Source: Neckera pumila (Eukaryota; Streptophyta; Bryopsida; Hypnales; Neckeraceae). From it: a stretch of 64,000 nt of DNA. The translations under genes and the position numbers were made by a program. The stretch covers positions 30,818,913-30,882,912 of the forward strand of contig OZ018410.1 of assembly GCA_963969595.1 (NCBI GenBank). The letters run 5' to 3'. The notes beneath the pieces were generated by a model. It did not search any database and was not told the origin of the DNA. It worked only from the letters and a program-made list of their open reading frames with translations. Shown piece by piece: positions 47,495-58,817 of the stretch; the first letter of the stretch is position 1; the number at the start of each line of letters is the position of its first letter.

Positions 47495-47801
47495 CCCTCT
47501 CAAAAGGCCATGCGTTTCCATCAATTTCAAAGTAATCACTCTGATCATCGATGATTGTCGTCCGTTGAGCAGCTAAATGATAAAACTCCACTAAGCGGTT
47601 CTTAAATGCCTGAGCAGCTGCCTCAGCTCTTGGCGAGGGGCATACTCATGCCTGCATAATTGTTGCCCTCAGATTTTGAAACCATTACACCACAGAATTG
47701 CAGGGACCTTCTTCTTGCTTGCACATAGTTTTGCCACACCCAAGGCAGGTGTTGATAAGTTTATGCCGGCTAGCTTGGCAATTGGAAGCACCTCCCCCTG
47801 A
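47495..47801 (-). pseudogene. TRIP4 / ASC-1-like fragment, broken
   Basis: On the minus strand, ASRHKLINTCLGCGKTMCK and QEEGPCN match the Cys-rich zinc-finger of activating signal cointegrator 1 (TRIP4). After a one-base shift, FCGVMVSKSEGNNYAGM follows. After another shift comes RAEAAAQAFKNRLVEFY, then AAQRTTIIDDQSDYFEIDGN, the conserved block just downstream of the finger. Two frameshifts within 300 bases and a MITE at the upstream edge argue for a pseudogene or captured fragment. ASC-1 proteins act in transcription coactivation and ribosome quality control. Confidence 0.7.
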
Positions 47802-47915
47802 AATGTATAGGAAATGTCCAAATCAACAGAAATCGCAGGGTCAAGAGGCCTGTTCGCCAATTTGGACAAATCTTTGTCAATTCTTTGTCATACAGGATGC
47901 CATTCCCTTGTAGTG
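47802..47915 (+). mobile_element. ~114 bp CACTA-like MITE inserted at the edge of the TRIP4-like fragment
   Basis: Right end GCCATTCCCTTGTAGTG; left end TGTATAGGAAATGTCC, a degenerate CACTACAAGGAAATGTCC. Homologous to 46728-46828. Confidence 0.55.
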
Positions 47916-48639
47916 ATCGCAAGTATCAAATGTTTAACCAAGGATTTATGGTAGCCAATACAAATTTCATAGAAATAAAAGAATGATTACAAAAATTCAA
48001 GTTTGGATCATTTTTGGTAAACACAACACACCTACAATCTTAGAACCCAAACTATATTGTTGTGGGTGAATACAATATCTTGAGGCGCATGAAAGAGTCT
48101 TCCAAAGTATGAATTGTACTCTATTCCAGAAGGTTACGTTAGAAATTCAAAATCTCACAATAAAAGTTGCATGCTTACAAAGATTAAGAAAAAATGATAA
48201 AAACTAAGATTCTAGATGAAAATTAAGATTAATGAAAAAAATGAAAAAAATGAGATTCTAGAACACTACTCTAAACAAAATAATCAGCAAAATAGTTAGA
48301 GTTTTCAACGAAGCAGCAACAAAAGGGATGACCATTGTGAAAGCATGAAACTAGCAGAGTTATTGTAATTAATAGAGAGCCAGAAAGATGCTGGAAGAAT
48401 CAAATGACTACTACAAATTAGAAGATGCTGGAAGAACCTAGAAAATCACGCCACAAACAAGACGTCTTCCTCTATAGGCTTGATCCTCTCTACAAATGAG
48501 TAATTGTGCTGAAGCAATGCAGCCACACAAGTTTTGATGAAACTTCAGTGACGCCTTTTCCAAGCCTCGACAGCACAAATGTTTACTCTAATGTGAACAA
48601 GCCATAATCATAACCAGCTGTAGACAATGGAGCTTAATT

Positions 48640-48815
48640 ACCTCCGTGCAGAGAACCTCTTCTCGAACCAATATGTCTCTTCTTCTGTCAAGTACGCTAC
48701 CCTTGCCTTATACATGTTCACCATGTCCAAGAAGAAACGATGAAAGAGCCTCTTGAAGAGTTGGGCTAAGTCATGTTCCTCTTTATATTTGAGATTGCTT
48801 AGGGCAGCAGAAACA
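48640..48815 (-). other. possible orphan exon
   Basis: The minus strand has an open stretch of ~55 codons reading YKEEHDLAQLFKRLFHRFF, then LDMVNMYKARVAYLTEEE and TYWFEKRFSARR, ending at GTAATT, a plausible donor. The composition is clearly protein-like. I do not recognise the family. It lies in the same orientation as the catalase and TRIP4-like fragments. Confidence 0.4.
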
Positions 48816-48911
48816 AAATAAAGTTGTATACTATAGATAAATTTGGATCCAAATTGGGAAAATCAAGTTTAATAGTGTAGATTCATTCCACAGAGGCTAT
48901 TAAATAGGAAT

Positions 48912-49057
48912 CACTACAAGGGAAGGGGGTCCAAAATGACAAAATTTTGACAAAAAGTTGTCCAAAATGACTACAAACAATTTTTTGTGCTCTATTGTTG
49001 TCAATTCTTATGCTTCTTGTTAATTTATTGTCAAATCCTTGTTATTTTCTCCAAGTG
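48912..49057 (+). mobile_element. ~146 bp CACTA-like MITE
   Basis: Starts CACTACAAGGGAAGGGGGTCC and ends TTTTCTCCAAGTGG, a diverged inverse. The interior has TTGACAA/TTGTCAA blocks like the other copies. Confidence 0.6.
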
Positions 49058-51290
49058 GATGAAAATGTAATCATTTTCATTCGTCACTTTTCATTGTAAA
49101 CCCGGACCATCTTCTTGCTTGGAAATTCTTCTTCTGGTTTGCCGCAGCCGCCATTACCATTCTTTTACTTCCTCCTCTTTGTAGTTGGCTTTCTGAAACC
49201 TTTGCTTCTTCTTCTTTGTAAGGTAGTTGGCTTTTTTGAAAAATTAGGCAAGCACTCCATAGTGTAGAATGAAATGAAGAATAGTGTTGCACTACAATTT
49301 AGGGTTTAGAATTAGAGTAGATTTCACAATTTCCTTGGTACTTGTATAATCTCAATTTCAGAAATTGGAGTTCTCTTCTCCTTTCAATATTTGTTTGAGA
49401 CAATTTGTAAAACTATAAGCAGACATTCCATAGTATAGTATGGAATGGAGAGTAGTGGTGGACTAGATTTTAGGGTTAAGAGTAAATTTGGTGCTTTCTT
49501 GGAATTTGGGTTAGCTTTAACTGCAATTTTGATCTAGTTTTGAAGTTATGGGAGCTAGAAAGAAGATTAGGGTTTCACAGAACTGGAATGAGCGTCTGAA
49601 GTTGAAATGAAAAAAAAAATGGAGGATTGATTTGCGGGCCTTGGAGACCACAACAATGATCCGCAAGACAACTATGGAGTTTTTTGGAAATGTGAAGAAA
49701 AATCTTGTGAGTCTTTGTGCACCTGGACATACCATTGCATTTCCATTGAGAGTTGTCCACATCTCTTCTTTCTAATAGTCGTTCTAAGAAGAGCATCTGA
49801 CATCTTGCATCTTAGAGAACAAATTCTTTTCTTGAACAAACTAATTTAGGGATTAGGGTTTAGTTGAGTCACTTGTATGTAATAAATTTCATCATTGTTG
49901 TACATGTGGTACAATGAACGGCAAGTCGTGGGTCTAGACTACCTGGGCTGTACGAGTCCCTTGTCTATAGATAGGCCTAATTCAAGTTAGTTTCAATGAT
50001 CCAAGGCATAATTGCATTTGTCTCATGGAAGTTGCAACAATGTCCATTTGCTAGGTCATCTTCATAATTGCTAACATTAATTTTGTGCACTGTTTCTTTT
50101 TGTGGAAGTGTACATGCTTGAGCAGGACCTTGGCATGGATAAAAAGAACTGAAGAGCAACAATTTAAAATTTTGCAGATATTTACCATCAATTCAATGTA
50201 TGTAAAAGTGACTGGGCATTCACATTGTTCATGCCTTTATAAGACTTATATGATCCATCCTATGCCATGTTGATGAATGACACTCTTATTGTAGAAACGG
50301 ATGTGAATGTTTGTAAGGTGGTGGATTACTAGGTGTCGGCTTGACCCTCTCATAGATTTTGACATGGAAGTACTCTCTCATAGTGGATTCAAAGCTGAGT
50401 ACTGAGATACATCTTTGTAAATCGTTGTATGAGTACATTATCATGCACTTGTGCCCAGAACATTTGTACCTAGAGTTTGAGCTTAGCCAGCACACGTTGT
50501 CACCATGGTTGGCAAACACCTTCATCTTCGTTGGTAATTCAGCTAGATAATGGTCACCACATACTTGCTCCCTGGTATTCAAAAAAAGATTTGCCGGCCA
50601 GGCAGCACCTTTGTTTGAAATCCACGGAAAGTCTACTTAGTAATTGCTAGACATACATGTAAATCCAAAGCTAGCATAAAGATAGGACCTCCAACCTGCA
50701 ATGCACATAGCCAAAGCTGAAAGAGTGCCCGGAGATCAGTCAAGCTACATCATCTGTTTATGACATTGTAAGCATATCTGTAGTTGCCCTTGTTTCAATC
50801 AAATCCAATTTAGACTAATGTCTAGAGTGGTCTATGTGCTGATCTCTTAAATTGGTGGCGTCCTTGCATATATTGCCTAATGCTAGCTCCATTCTTGAGG
50901 GATGGTTGTTTGGCAATTTGTATTTCCAGGAATTAGCCTGTCATTTAGATGTTGTGCGGAAAGCTCAGAATCGAGAATGTGTTTGACAAGAGGTCATAGC
51001 AGTTTGATGTTGCTTGCGGTTTTAGCATTGATGCTAATTTAGTCCAACGAGTCGGTAATCCCTTTTGGAGAAAACTATTGGGCTACCACAGATGCAACGC
51101 ACACTCAAGTTTAAGGCAAAGGCGTCATTGTGGACTTTGTTTTGGATGCTACCTTAGGTGAAATTTTTGACTGTCTAGACTCCTCTGCATGAAATAGAGC
51201 TATCTTCAGAGTTAGATGATCCAAATGTTGCATTCAAATCTATGCAATTGTTAAAACATGTGAGCTAAAATTAATGGATTGTCTTTTTTC
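49058..51290. other. no supported gene
   Basis: AT-rich DNA with small open frames on both strands that show no recognisable domains. Confidence 0.35.
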
Positions 51291-51298
51291 ACTCTGCA

Positions 51299-51363
51299 GC
51301 CACGGCATTGAGCTCCGAAGACAAGTACTTGTTCGGAAGTGAGACAGGTCTTTTCTTGGCAGG
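51299..51363 (+). other. possible orphan exon
   Basis: CTCTGCAG precedes an open stretch reading TALSSEDKYLFGSETGLFLA, which ends at GCAG|GTATTG. Both splice-like borders and the composition suggest an exon, but the family is not recognised. Confidence 0.25.
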
Positions 51364-52372
51364 TATTGTGATACAATTTCAGTCTTGGTATTCTCATACT
51401 GCTCTACAAGTTTGTTTTCGAACTGGTAACTTTCATCTTGGAAGAGAATGTTACCTATTTAATCTTGCAAGGTTTGACAACTTTACATCTTTGCATCAAA
51501 CAACAAAACAATGCTTCAACTCTGCATGCATCAAAAGTGGAATCCCACCCTAAGGTGTGCAACTTGTACAATTTTCAAGATCTTAATTGCTTTATGATGA
51601 CTGTAGCTTTCGGAGCCTAAATCTTAGGATATGTTTATCTTGGCCTGGAAAGTCATCTAGAGCATCATATCACCAAGCAACAAATGAGTGGCTTTGGTGG
51701 TGTCATTAGTATAAAGGTCTTTTCATACCTTATTTGTTGGTTCTAGATTAAAGGAGAATAGGCTATGCATTGACACTATAGTAAAAGAGAAAAGGAACTA
51801 AAACATTAAGTCAAAATAATTGAAGAAGAAATTGAATCTGTGGATACAAAGCTATCTTAGTTGAAGTTTCAAAGTGTGACTTTGCCATTGCAATACCTTA
51901 GAGCTATTAGCGCCTGTTGTATTACTAGTAACTGCCTTACTCATTTTGTTGGGATATGACTACTGTAAATTTGTCAATATTTTTGTTATGTGTTGTGTTT
52001 TCTCTTATGTGGTGCTTCTAAATGCACACTGATGTAGAACAATACTGGCTACACCTTATAGAAATATTGGAGCAGCAGGGATCTAAAAAATTATAGGAGG
52101 CCAAAAAAGAGCTTTACCTTGTGTGCTTGGAAAGCTTTTGTGATGATTCTAGATTACAAGTTGGAATATCTCCAATATTTCTTTTATTGACATAATCTTC
52201 GGGAATGCTGCAGGAGAAAATCTTCAAGAGGCAGCTGTACCTGCTACGTTTTTGTTTTTCAATTGGTTTTTGTTTAATTGAATTGTAGAAATTGCTCTTT
52301 GAAGGGTACAATACTGAAGCTACAATATCCTCCAAAATGCTAACCGTGAAATTGAATTCATTGTGTTGTATT

Positions 52373-52437
52373 GATAGATTCTTGTATACAAGTTCATGAA
52401 GCACGGAAACCTGCATGCTCATCTTTTCAGTGAAGGT
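52373..52437 (+). pseudogene. receptor-like kinase fragment (hinge region)
   Basis: After a TTGATAG acceptor-like site, the frame reads ILVYKFMKHGNLHAHLFSE and ends at GTATGT. The pattern LVYxFMxxGxLxxHLF is that of the hinge between the lobes of plant receptor-like protein kinases. No other kinase subdomain is nearby, so this is at most an orphan exon. Confidence 0.4.
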
Positions 52438-52559
52438 ATGTTTGCACTTGGTGATAGGGGTGATGTTTGGAATGTGAATCTGGTCTAGTTGTAGGTCTAA
52501 ATGCGTTCCTTAACCTTTAGTAACAACATTCTTTAACATCAAGTGCGAACCTAACTTAA

Positions 52560-53136
52560 CCCCTAAAGTCCCAAGGCCATTTTTCAGTCAAAAATCACTC
52601 AAAACTGCTACTTTTGTTGCGTTCATCTAAAAGATGAGAAAAAATATTTTCTTTTAGAAAATAACCGTAGGATCTTATACTACACTTTTTACAGATCATG
52701 TAGTAAAAATTTTGTGATGTTTGACCATACAGATTGAAAGATATCAGCATTCAAAGTGAAAGAAAAAGTTTTTTTCAAGAAGATGCTCTCATTGCCCGAA
52801 AAACAAGATTGTCCATAACTTTCTCATAAAAAGTCCAAATGAAATGAATCAAAGCTTCCCAAATAGGCAAAAATATAATCTATAAGGAAAAAAATTAAAA
52901 AAATTAAATTAAATTTTTTGCAAAATTTTTTTGCTGCCCCTTCTCCCCTGTTTTGAGCTTATTTGGGCATAACTTTTGCTCCCGAGCACCGATTGAAATA
53001 AAAATTACATTCCCCCAAAGCTACTAAGTTTTTCTATCTTATGGGAAAGTTTCAGAAAGTTTCATTAAAAATTGAGCTCATAGGAACCTGCCCAAAATCC
53101 ATTTTGTCCCCCGTAGGGACAATGGGACTTTAGGGG
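52560..53136 (+). mobile_element. TTAA-flanked 0.58 kb element, copy 8, internally deleted
   Basis: Exact TTAA on both sides (52556-52559 and 53137-53140) with tips CCCCTAAAGTCCCAAGGCC and GGGACTTTAGGGG. It lacks about 0.35 kb of the interior present in copies 4, 6 and 7. The junction lies near 52775. Confidence 0.87.
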
Positions 53137-53390
53137 TTAAGCATGATAAAGTTCTACTGTTGCACTTCACATATTCATTTAACACTTTAGTATTTAGTAC
53201 TAAATTAGTGCGAGTAAGTTCTTTCTTTAATTTCAGTATTTTGCCTTCTTAGCAACAATCAAACTTTGTCTAACACTCTTTATTTACGTTGGATTGAGGA
53301 CTTGTTTGATTGTCTGGCAAACAAAATTGTAACTTTTTTCTTATGTGTTAATTTTTAATGATTGTTCTTTGTTTGTAAATCTGTATTCGC

Positions 53391-53512
53391 AGAATCAGAA
53401 GACACAAAAATTACCTGAATCAGTACAATCGGCCGGAAATAAGGATGAATGGCCAATTGTTTCAGTATTTGCTCAAATAGATGAGTGTAGTGTTGCTATT
53501 GTAGAAGCTACA
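53391..53512 (+). other. possible orphan exon
   Basis: The frame NQKTQKLPESVQSAGNKDEW continues to VSVFAQIDECSVAIVEATG and ends at ACAG|GTACTT. Protein-like composition; no family recognised. It may belong with the kinase-like fragment 1 kb upstream. Confidence 0.25.
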
Positions 53513-53838
53513 GGTACTTTAATGTACATGCAATTGACTAGGAAAGTAATCCTACTCATTGTAGAATTTGCTCATCTCAATTACTCATTCTGACGACCAA
53601 AGTTTGCTTTTGTCATTGTATGTAAATGGAATACAGCATATGAAGCAGAATTAATTAATTTTGAAAGTGAAGTAGAGTGTGACAAAAGGCTCCTTCTGTA
53701 CAGTAGAATCTCCACCTACCGAGTGTCCATACTCAGCATCTCAGCAACAAGGTGGACCACCTTTTCCACATAAATAGCACAACAACAATTGATGAGTTGA
53801 CCATGAACACGTAAAGCCATGCCTAAGAAGGGTTGGGC

Positions 53839-53999
53839 CAACATAGAAAATAGAAATTGACGGAAATTGTATCAACAGTGATAAATTGTTAACAGAACTC
53901 TGTCAAAGAAGTGGCCAAACTGAGACGTTCCCACTAACAAAGCAGTTGACAATTTTTTGATAAGTCTTTGTCAAATAGGACACAAAACTTCTTGTAGTG
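53839..53999 (+). mobile_element. ~160 bp CACTA-like MITE
   Basis: Right end AAACTTCTTGTAGTG, nearly the classic En/Spm tip. Left end CAACATAGAAAA is diverged. Internal 'ttgacaattttttga' and 'tttgtcaaat' motifs match the other copies. Confidence 0.6.
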
Positions 54000-54413
54000 A
54001 ATGTTTCCAAATTGTATTTGAAACGATCATTGCAATCAAAAACAATAGAAAATATTCCTTAATCAAATGTAAATGCAAATGTGTTTCCTCATAGGTAATT
54101 CTAATGTCAAAATTTCACCCTCTACTCTTAAAAGCCACAAGAATTAAGATTAATTCCCAGTTGTTCTTTCTTTCATTAAATCTTTAGCAACTTGGCTTCT
54201 TTGATCTTTACTCCAAATCAGGATTCTGTCCACAAGGCTCTACTGCTCTGGTAAGGCCTTTAAACTTCTAAATTGATTGACATCTTATCATCTTTGATCT
54301 TTGTCTCCTTGTCCAAGAACCGTAGGATCTATATTCACCAACTTGGAATAGCTTCTTTCAACTCTCGGCATTTCCCATCGCTAATATATTATATTGATAT
54401 CTCATACATACTA

Positions 54414-55142
54414 GGGTAGTTGCAAGAAACACCTGCTGGTTTTGGCTCAAAATGGCCTTCGTACTAGAGTACTGTGATTTTTGGAACAAATTTGTTTTAA
54501 ATAAAATAAAATATGGATAATTTGTGAAGCACTCAAACTAAAATGTATGTGAAAGTTCGGACCTAAGAAAATTTATCTCTAAAAGTTATGCACATTCTAA
54601 GAGTGACGGAAAACGCAAGAAAATACATAGTATGGGATTTTATTTTTAGAAAATAGTCAAAAAAGTCAAAAAAATTAAAGAAAAAAAATCCATTTTTTCT
54701 AACTTAGAGGTGCTTCTCCTCAACCCTTTTCACTTTTGGGAAAAAAAAGTTGTATTCTTTGCACATGCGCAAAGGTAGTACACTTTGAGCATATGTGGAA
54801 GGTGGACACTTTATTATTTTTGAAAAAAATCTTTGTAGGCTTGTGTAATTTCAGTAGAAGTCCTTACATACCAATTTTCACCTTCAAATTTTCATTTTGA
54901 GTTGAAAATAATACTAAAAACCTCCAAAATGGCCAAAGTAGACATCCAGTCAAGGCAATTTAAAAATAGTAAACTAATTTTTAAGAACTAGAAAATATTA
55001 TACAATGTTTGAAACTATCACATGTACCTTCATTTCAAATTTCATGAGAAAAAGACATACAAGGCAAAAGTTATGAGTGAAAATATATGTGTCCAAGGCT
55101 AAGAGGATACCAAAAAGGACAAGTGTTTCTTGCAACAACCCA
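54414..55142. mobile_element. 0.73 kb element with GGGTAGTTGCAAGAAAC ends
   Basis: Tips GGGTAGTTGCAAGAAACACC and GTGTTTCTTGCAACAACCC. It is flanked by ACTA on both sides (54410-54413 and 55143-55146), a likely 4-bp target duplication. Colinear with the ends of the 1.45 kb copy at 33716-35166, including 'gcacactttgagcatatgtg'-like and 'aaaatggccaa.gtagacatcca' blocks. Confidence 0.8.
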
Positions 55143-55146
55143 CTAA

Positions 55147-56440
55147 AATATTTTCCTACTTGACAAGTCTCATGCATCCGCTATCCATCTCAAATTGGGA
55201 TTAACACAGACAATGTTTAGACTTTAAATCTCCCAAGTTGGATAACACTTACTGGTCACTTATCACTCCTAACTCAATTTAATCCCATTAACACATTTAT
55301 TACTCAAGATCAATTTTCATATTACAACCGATGTTCTCAAACAAAATCTCTCAAATGAGCATGATACTAACTTCAACCTTAATATACAAACTGCACTTAA
55401 CAACTTGATTTTTAATACATGACCAACTTGGAAATAGGCATGCACAATCAAATTTGTCATTACAAATCACATGATACTCCCACCATATGTACTCACAAAA
55501 TTCCATAACATAAACTCTTGACTTAACATAGACACATTTACGAATTCCAATTAGGACATACTCTCGCATTATTCTCTTTAACTGCAAGAATCAAATTCAC
55601 GCTGACATATAGATACATAAGGCTTAGAAGCTCATATAATTATTTTCATTTAATCTCAACATGTACACTCTCCAGCCCTCACTCAGTTTCACATCTACAC
55701 ACATCCATATCATTCACAAAACACCTCTTGATTTGAAAATGTTTCATTTTGCTCCGATTTGGTGAATACAATACTGTTACAAATTTATCAATTTGCTCTA
55801 TGACTCAACATCACCTTAACACATCTCCACAACTACAGCACTAGGAATCAGTGCTTCGCCACATTAACAATCTCATTCTCTCAAACTTAACCGTATAAAA
55901 TTCTCCGTCTATTTGCACATATTTTCCAACTAAGACACAGATCCTCTCCGATTTGGTCCAAAACACTTCCTTCCCTGCACCAGTACTAACAGCTTGACAT
56001 CTTCTTTAAAACTCATAAACTCTCCAACTTACAGACACTCCCAATTGGGTCATTACCATCTCAATCTTCCGATCACATTGACATCACTCCACACCACCAA
56101 TTAGCTCAACACACACATGCACACATCTCTAAACTAGGACACACACATAAAAACAAAAGAAGACACAACCTGACAAGCTGGGACTCGCACTAAACATCTC
56201 AACAGTGGGTGAAAAAAACAAGGAAGCAACCGGTCTAATAGGAATTTGAAACCGGATAATTACCAATTTGAAAACAACAACTTAACCACTTGTAAACTAC
56301 CCAATTTGAATTGCCATTAACAACTAATTCAAACACAAAGTATTCACCATTTGTTAATAAAACATAATGCATGATTAAGATCCGATAATTATTCCTTTGA
56401 TATTCCATCCAAATTAAATAAGCTACCTAATAGATTCCAA
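55147..56440. other. no supported gene
   Basis: A long stretch rich in CA/TC-type dinucleotide composition on the plus strand, with few G. No open frame of note. Confidence 0.35.
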
Positions 56441-56633
56441 CTGGACAACTTTGTCCCTGATTTGGCTACATCTATCCCATCATCCTATTAGACATTACCA
56501 CAAAAGTGACTCCAATGACTACAGGGTTGTCCATCCTGACGTGATGTTGGCTTTTCACGTCGGGATGTCTGCCGGCAACGGTCTGGATGCGTCCAAATGC
56601 GTCGGGATTGCGTCGGGACCAAATATATATATA

Positions 56634-56700
56634 TATTTTTGTTTTTGTTTTTGTTTTTGTTTTTGTTTTTATTTTGTTTTTGTTTTTTTGTTTTTGTTTT
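56634..56700 (+). repeat. (GTTTTT)n simple repeat
   Basis: About ten GTTTTT-like units directly after an (AT)n run. Overlapping open frames here are artefacts of the repeat. Confidence 0.9.
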
Positions 56701-56703
56701 TTC

Positions 56704-56787
56704 GGACGGCCTGTCCGTCAACCTGGATGGCCTGTCCGTCAACCTAAATGGACTAGCCGTCGACAGGGACGGACTAGCCGTTGACAA
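56704..56787 (+). repeat. 21-bp tandem repeat, four copies
   Basis: Four units of the form GGMCTRKCCGTCRACCTRRAT. The first two are near-identical and the last two are more diverged. The unit is GC-rich compared with its surroundings. Confidence 0.8.
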
Positions 56788-57039
56788 GACGAACATACTG
56801 TCCTAGAAAGAAAGAAATTTTTTTTTTTTTTTGGGATACGAACGGACACTGGGGTTGGATCCTAACGTTTCGTCAAAATCGCGTCCGTCCAAACATGACA
56901 TGATGGTGACAACTATGACTAACTACCAAAAGACTAATTTGGATCAAATAATTTAACAAAATGTCCTAATTGCAAATACAAAACTAACAATCCATTTGCC
57001 AAAATCGGGCAAAACAAACACAAAATGAGCATGAAATAT

Positions 57040-57800
57040 CCAAAAATAATTCCGAATTGGTTATCTACACGTACTATGTGCCTCAGTGGGGTTGATGGTA
57101 CTCAATAGTGATTGGAGAGATTGGAGACCATCAAGAAAAGACACATCCATTGGCACCAAGTTGAAAAAGGGTAAGAAAATGTCCACCTGGGAAGAACACA
57201 TGAGCCTGTGCACCTCGTAACCACTCCCCCAACTCAAAGTCGTTGTAGTCGCCTCCTAGTGCAGCTCTTATATATATAGATATGATGTGATCTATAAATG
57301 CTCTAATAGACATCTTCATGCCTGTAGTTGAAAATTTATCCTCTTCATAGAAAAAATAAACCAAATCAGCCTTCTCCTTCATCAGAACCTCAACTTGCGC
57401 AGTGAGGATGGAGATTAAGCTTGCAATTAAGAAATCGATGCTCTGTTTGTGCTACTTATAAGCTTTTGTTTTCTCAAACTATCATGTAGAATGGTCAATT
57501 TGGAATGCTCCTTTTTGGACTCCACAAAATACTGATCTTCTGGGAACCTAAGTTTGTGAGCCCTTGTCCTAAAAGATGCACAGAATGCAGGCCCACCTAA
57601 AATTGACAAAACCAAACATCCCAAGGAAAATCACGTCCAAATTCTGGATAATTGGACTTCCAAACGTAGCAGGTGTGCAATAAGGGTAGATAAAATCATC
57701 GTTGGAAGAAATTACCATGAGATAAATTGATGCAGCGGACAGCGGACAAGATGACTGGTGGATGGGCAGAAACCCACTATGCACCTTCTTTTGTAATTTT
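57040..57800. other. unassigned; small open frames on the minus strand
   Basis: 57131-57382 on the minus strand is an 83-codon ATG frame with protein-like composition (for example YNDFELGEWLRGAQAHVFFP). I recognise no family and see no partner exons. Confidence 0.25.
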
Positions 57801-58157
57801 TAGAATTTTGGGGTGTGTGATATCATCTTCTTTAAAGCACTACAATACTATAACATATTGCGCATGATGCTTGGGAAAATCATGACGATGATGAGAAGAA
57901 CAAAACGGGAACGAACAATGAACAAATATGAACAAAAACGAAAAAAGTAACAAAAACGTAACAACAACATTGCTGAATAGAAGTGAAGCAAAAGTAAAAG
58001 TTGATGAACGAAGTGGGAACAAAAAGTTGGCTGCAATTGTGCATGGTCCATTCTGAGCCGCGGAGCACAAACCCTACAGGAGAGCCCTTTCGTTTCCCTT
58101 TTCAGTTCCTACAAGGAGCGTTGTATTTGCGTTGGAGCAGGAGCTTTGCAGTTGCGG

Positions 58158-58331
58158 CCACCATGGTACATTGTTGTTGCTCTTCTTTTCTGTGCACGTT
58201 TTGTATTCTTGTGAAAATTTGGACCACTACGTGAATGACGGGACCCACCATGGTACATTGTTGTCGCTCTTCTTTTCTGTGCACGTTTTGTATTCTTGTG
58301 AAAATTTGGACCACTGCGTGAATGACGGGAC
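58158..58331 (+). repeat. 87-bp tandem duplication
   Basis: Two head-to-tail copies (58158-58244 and 58245-58331) of an 87-base unit starting CCACCATGGTACATTGTTGT, differing at a few bases. It is followed at about 58356 by a TTAGGGTTAGGGTT run resembling telomere repeat. Confidence 0.85.
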
Positions 58332-58817
58332 TTTGTTTGGAGGTGAATTGGGAGAGTTAGGGTTAGGGTTGAGGGGTTTTGAGTTTGCAGTTTCCTCTTC
58401 GTAGGAGTTTGTATCTCGATTCGTGAGGATGCTTATGGTGTGGATTGCGGTGGAATAGGTGAACGTTCCGAAGACCAAGAAGTCCTTCTGTTGGGAAGGC
58501 ATGCAAGAAGCACACGGGACTCCATGCTTGAGGAAAGTTACAGCTTGTACCCAGTTCCTAAGAACAAAAATTGGGGAATACTCTTTCAGAAACAAGAGTC
58601 TCACATCCATTATTTCATGCCGTGATGGGCACTCCCTACATTCTCATGACCTACGAAGAATATGAAATACCATGACTCTCCCAACTGTGGATACTGCATG
58701 TCAACAAATGCATGCCAATCTCAGAGGCCCCTGCACCAAAGGGACTCCCCACCCATCATTTGAATAATTTGAATCTCTCATATATTACACAAAGTCTATG
58801 CAACTAAAGATCATTAT
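58332..58817. other. 3' flank of the G-patch gene
   Basis: No supported gene. The right part is probably the 3' untranslated region of the minus-strand gene that follows. Confidence 0.35.

Noticed and set aside
56451..56806. Several overlapping open frames rich in Phe/Val/Cys or Lys/Asn
   Set aside because: They are produced by the GTTTTT simple repeat.
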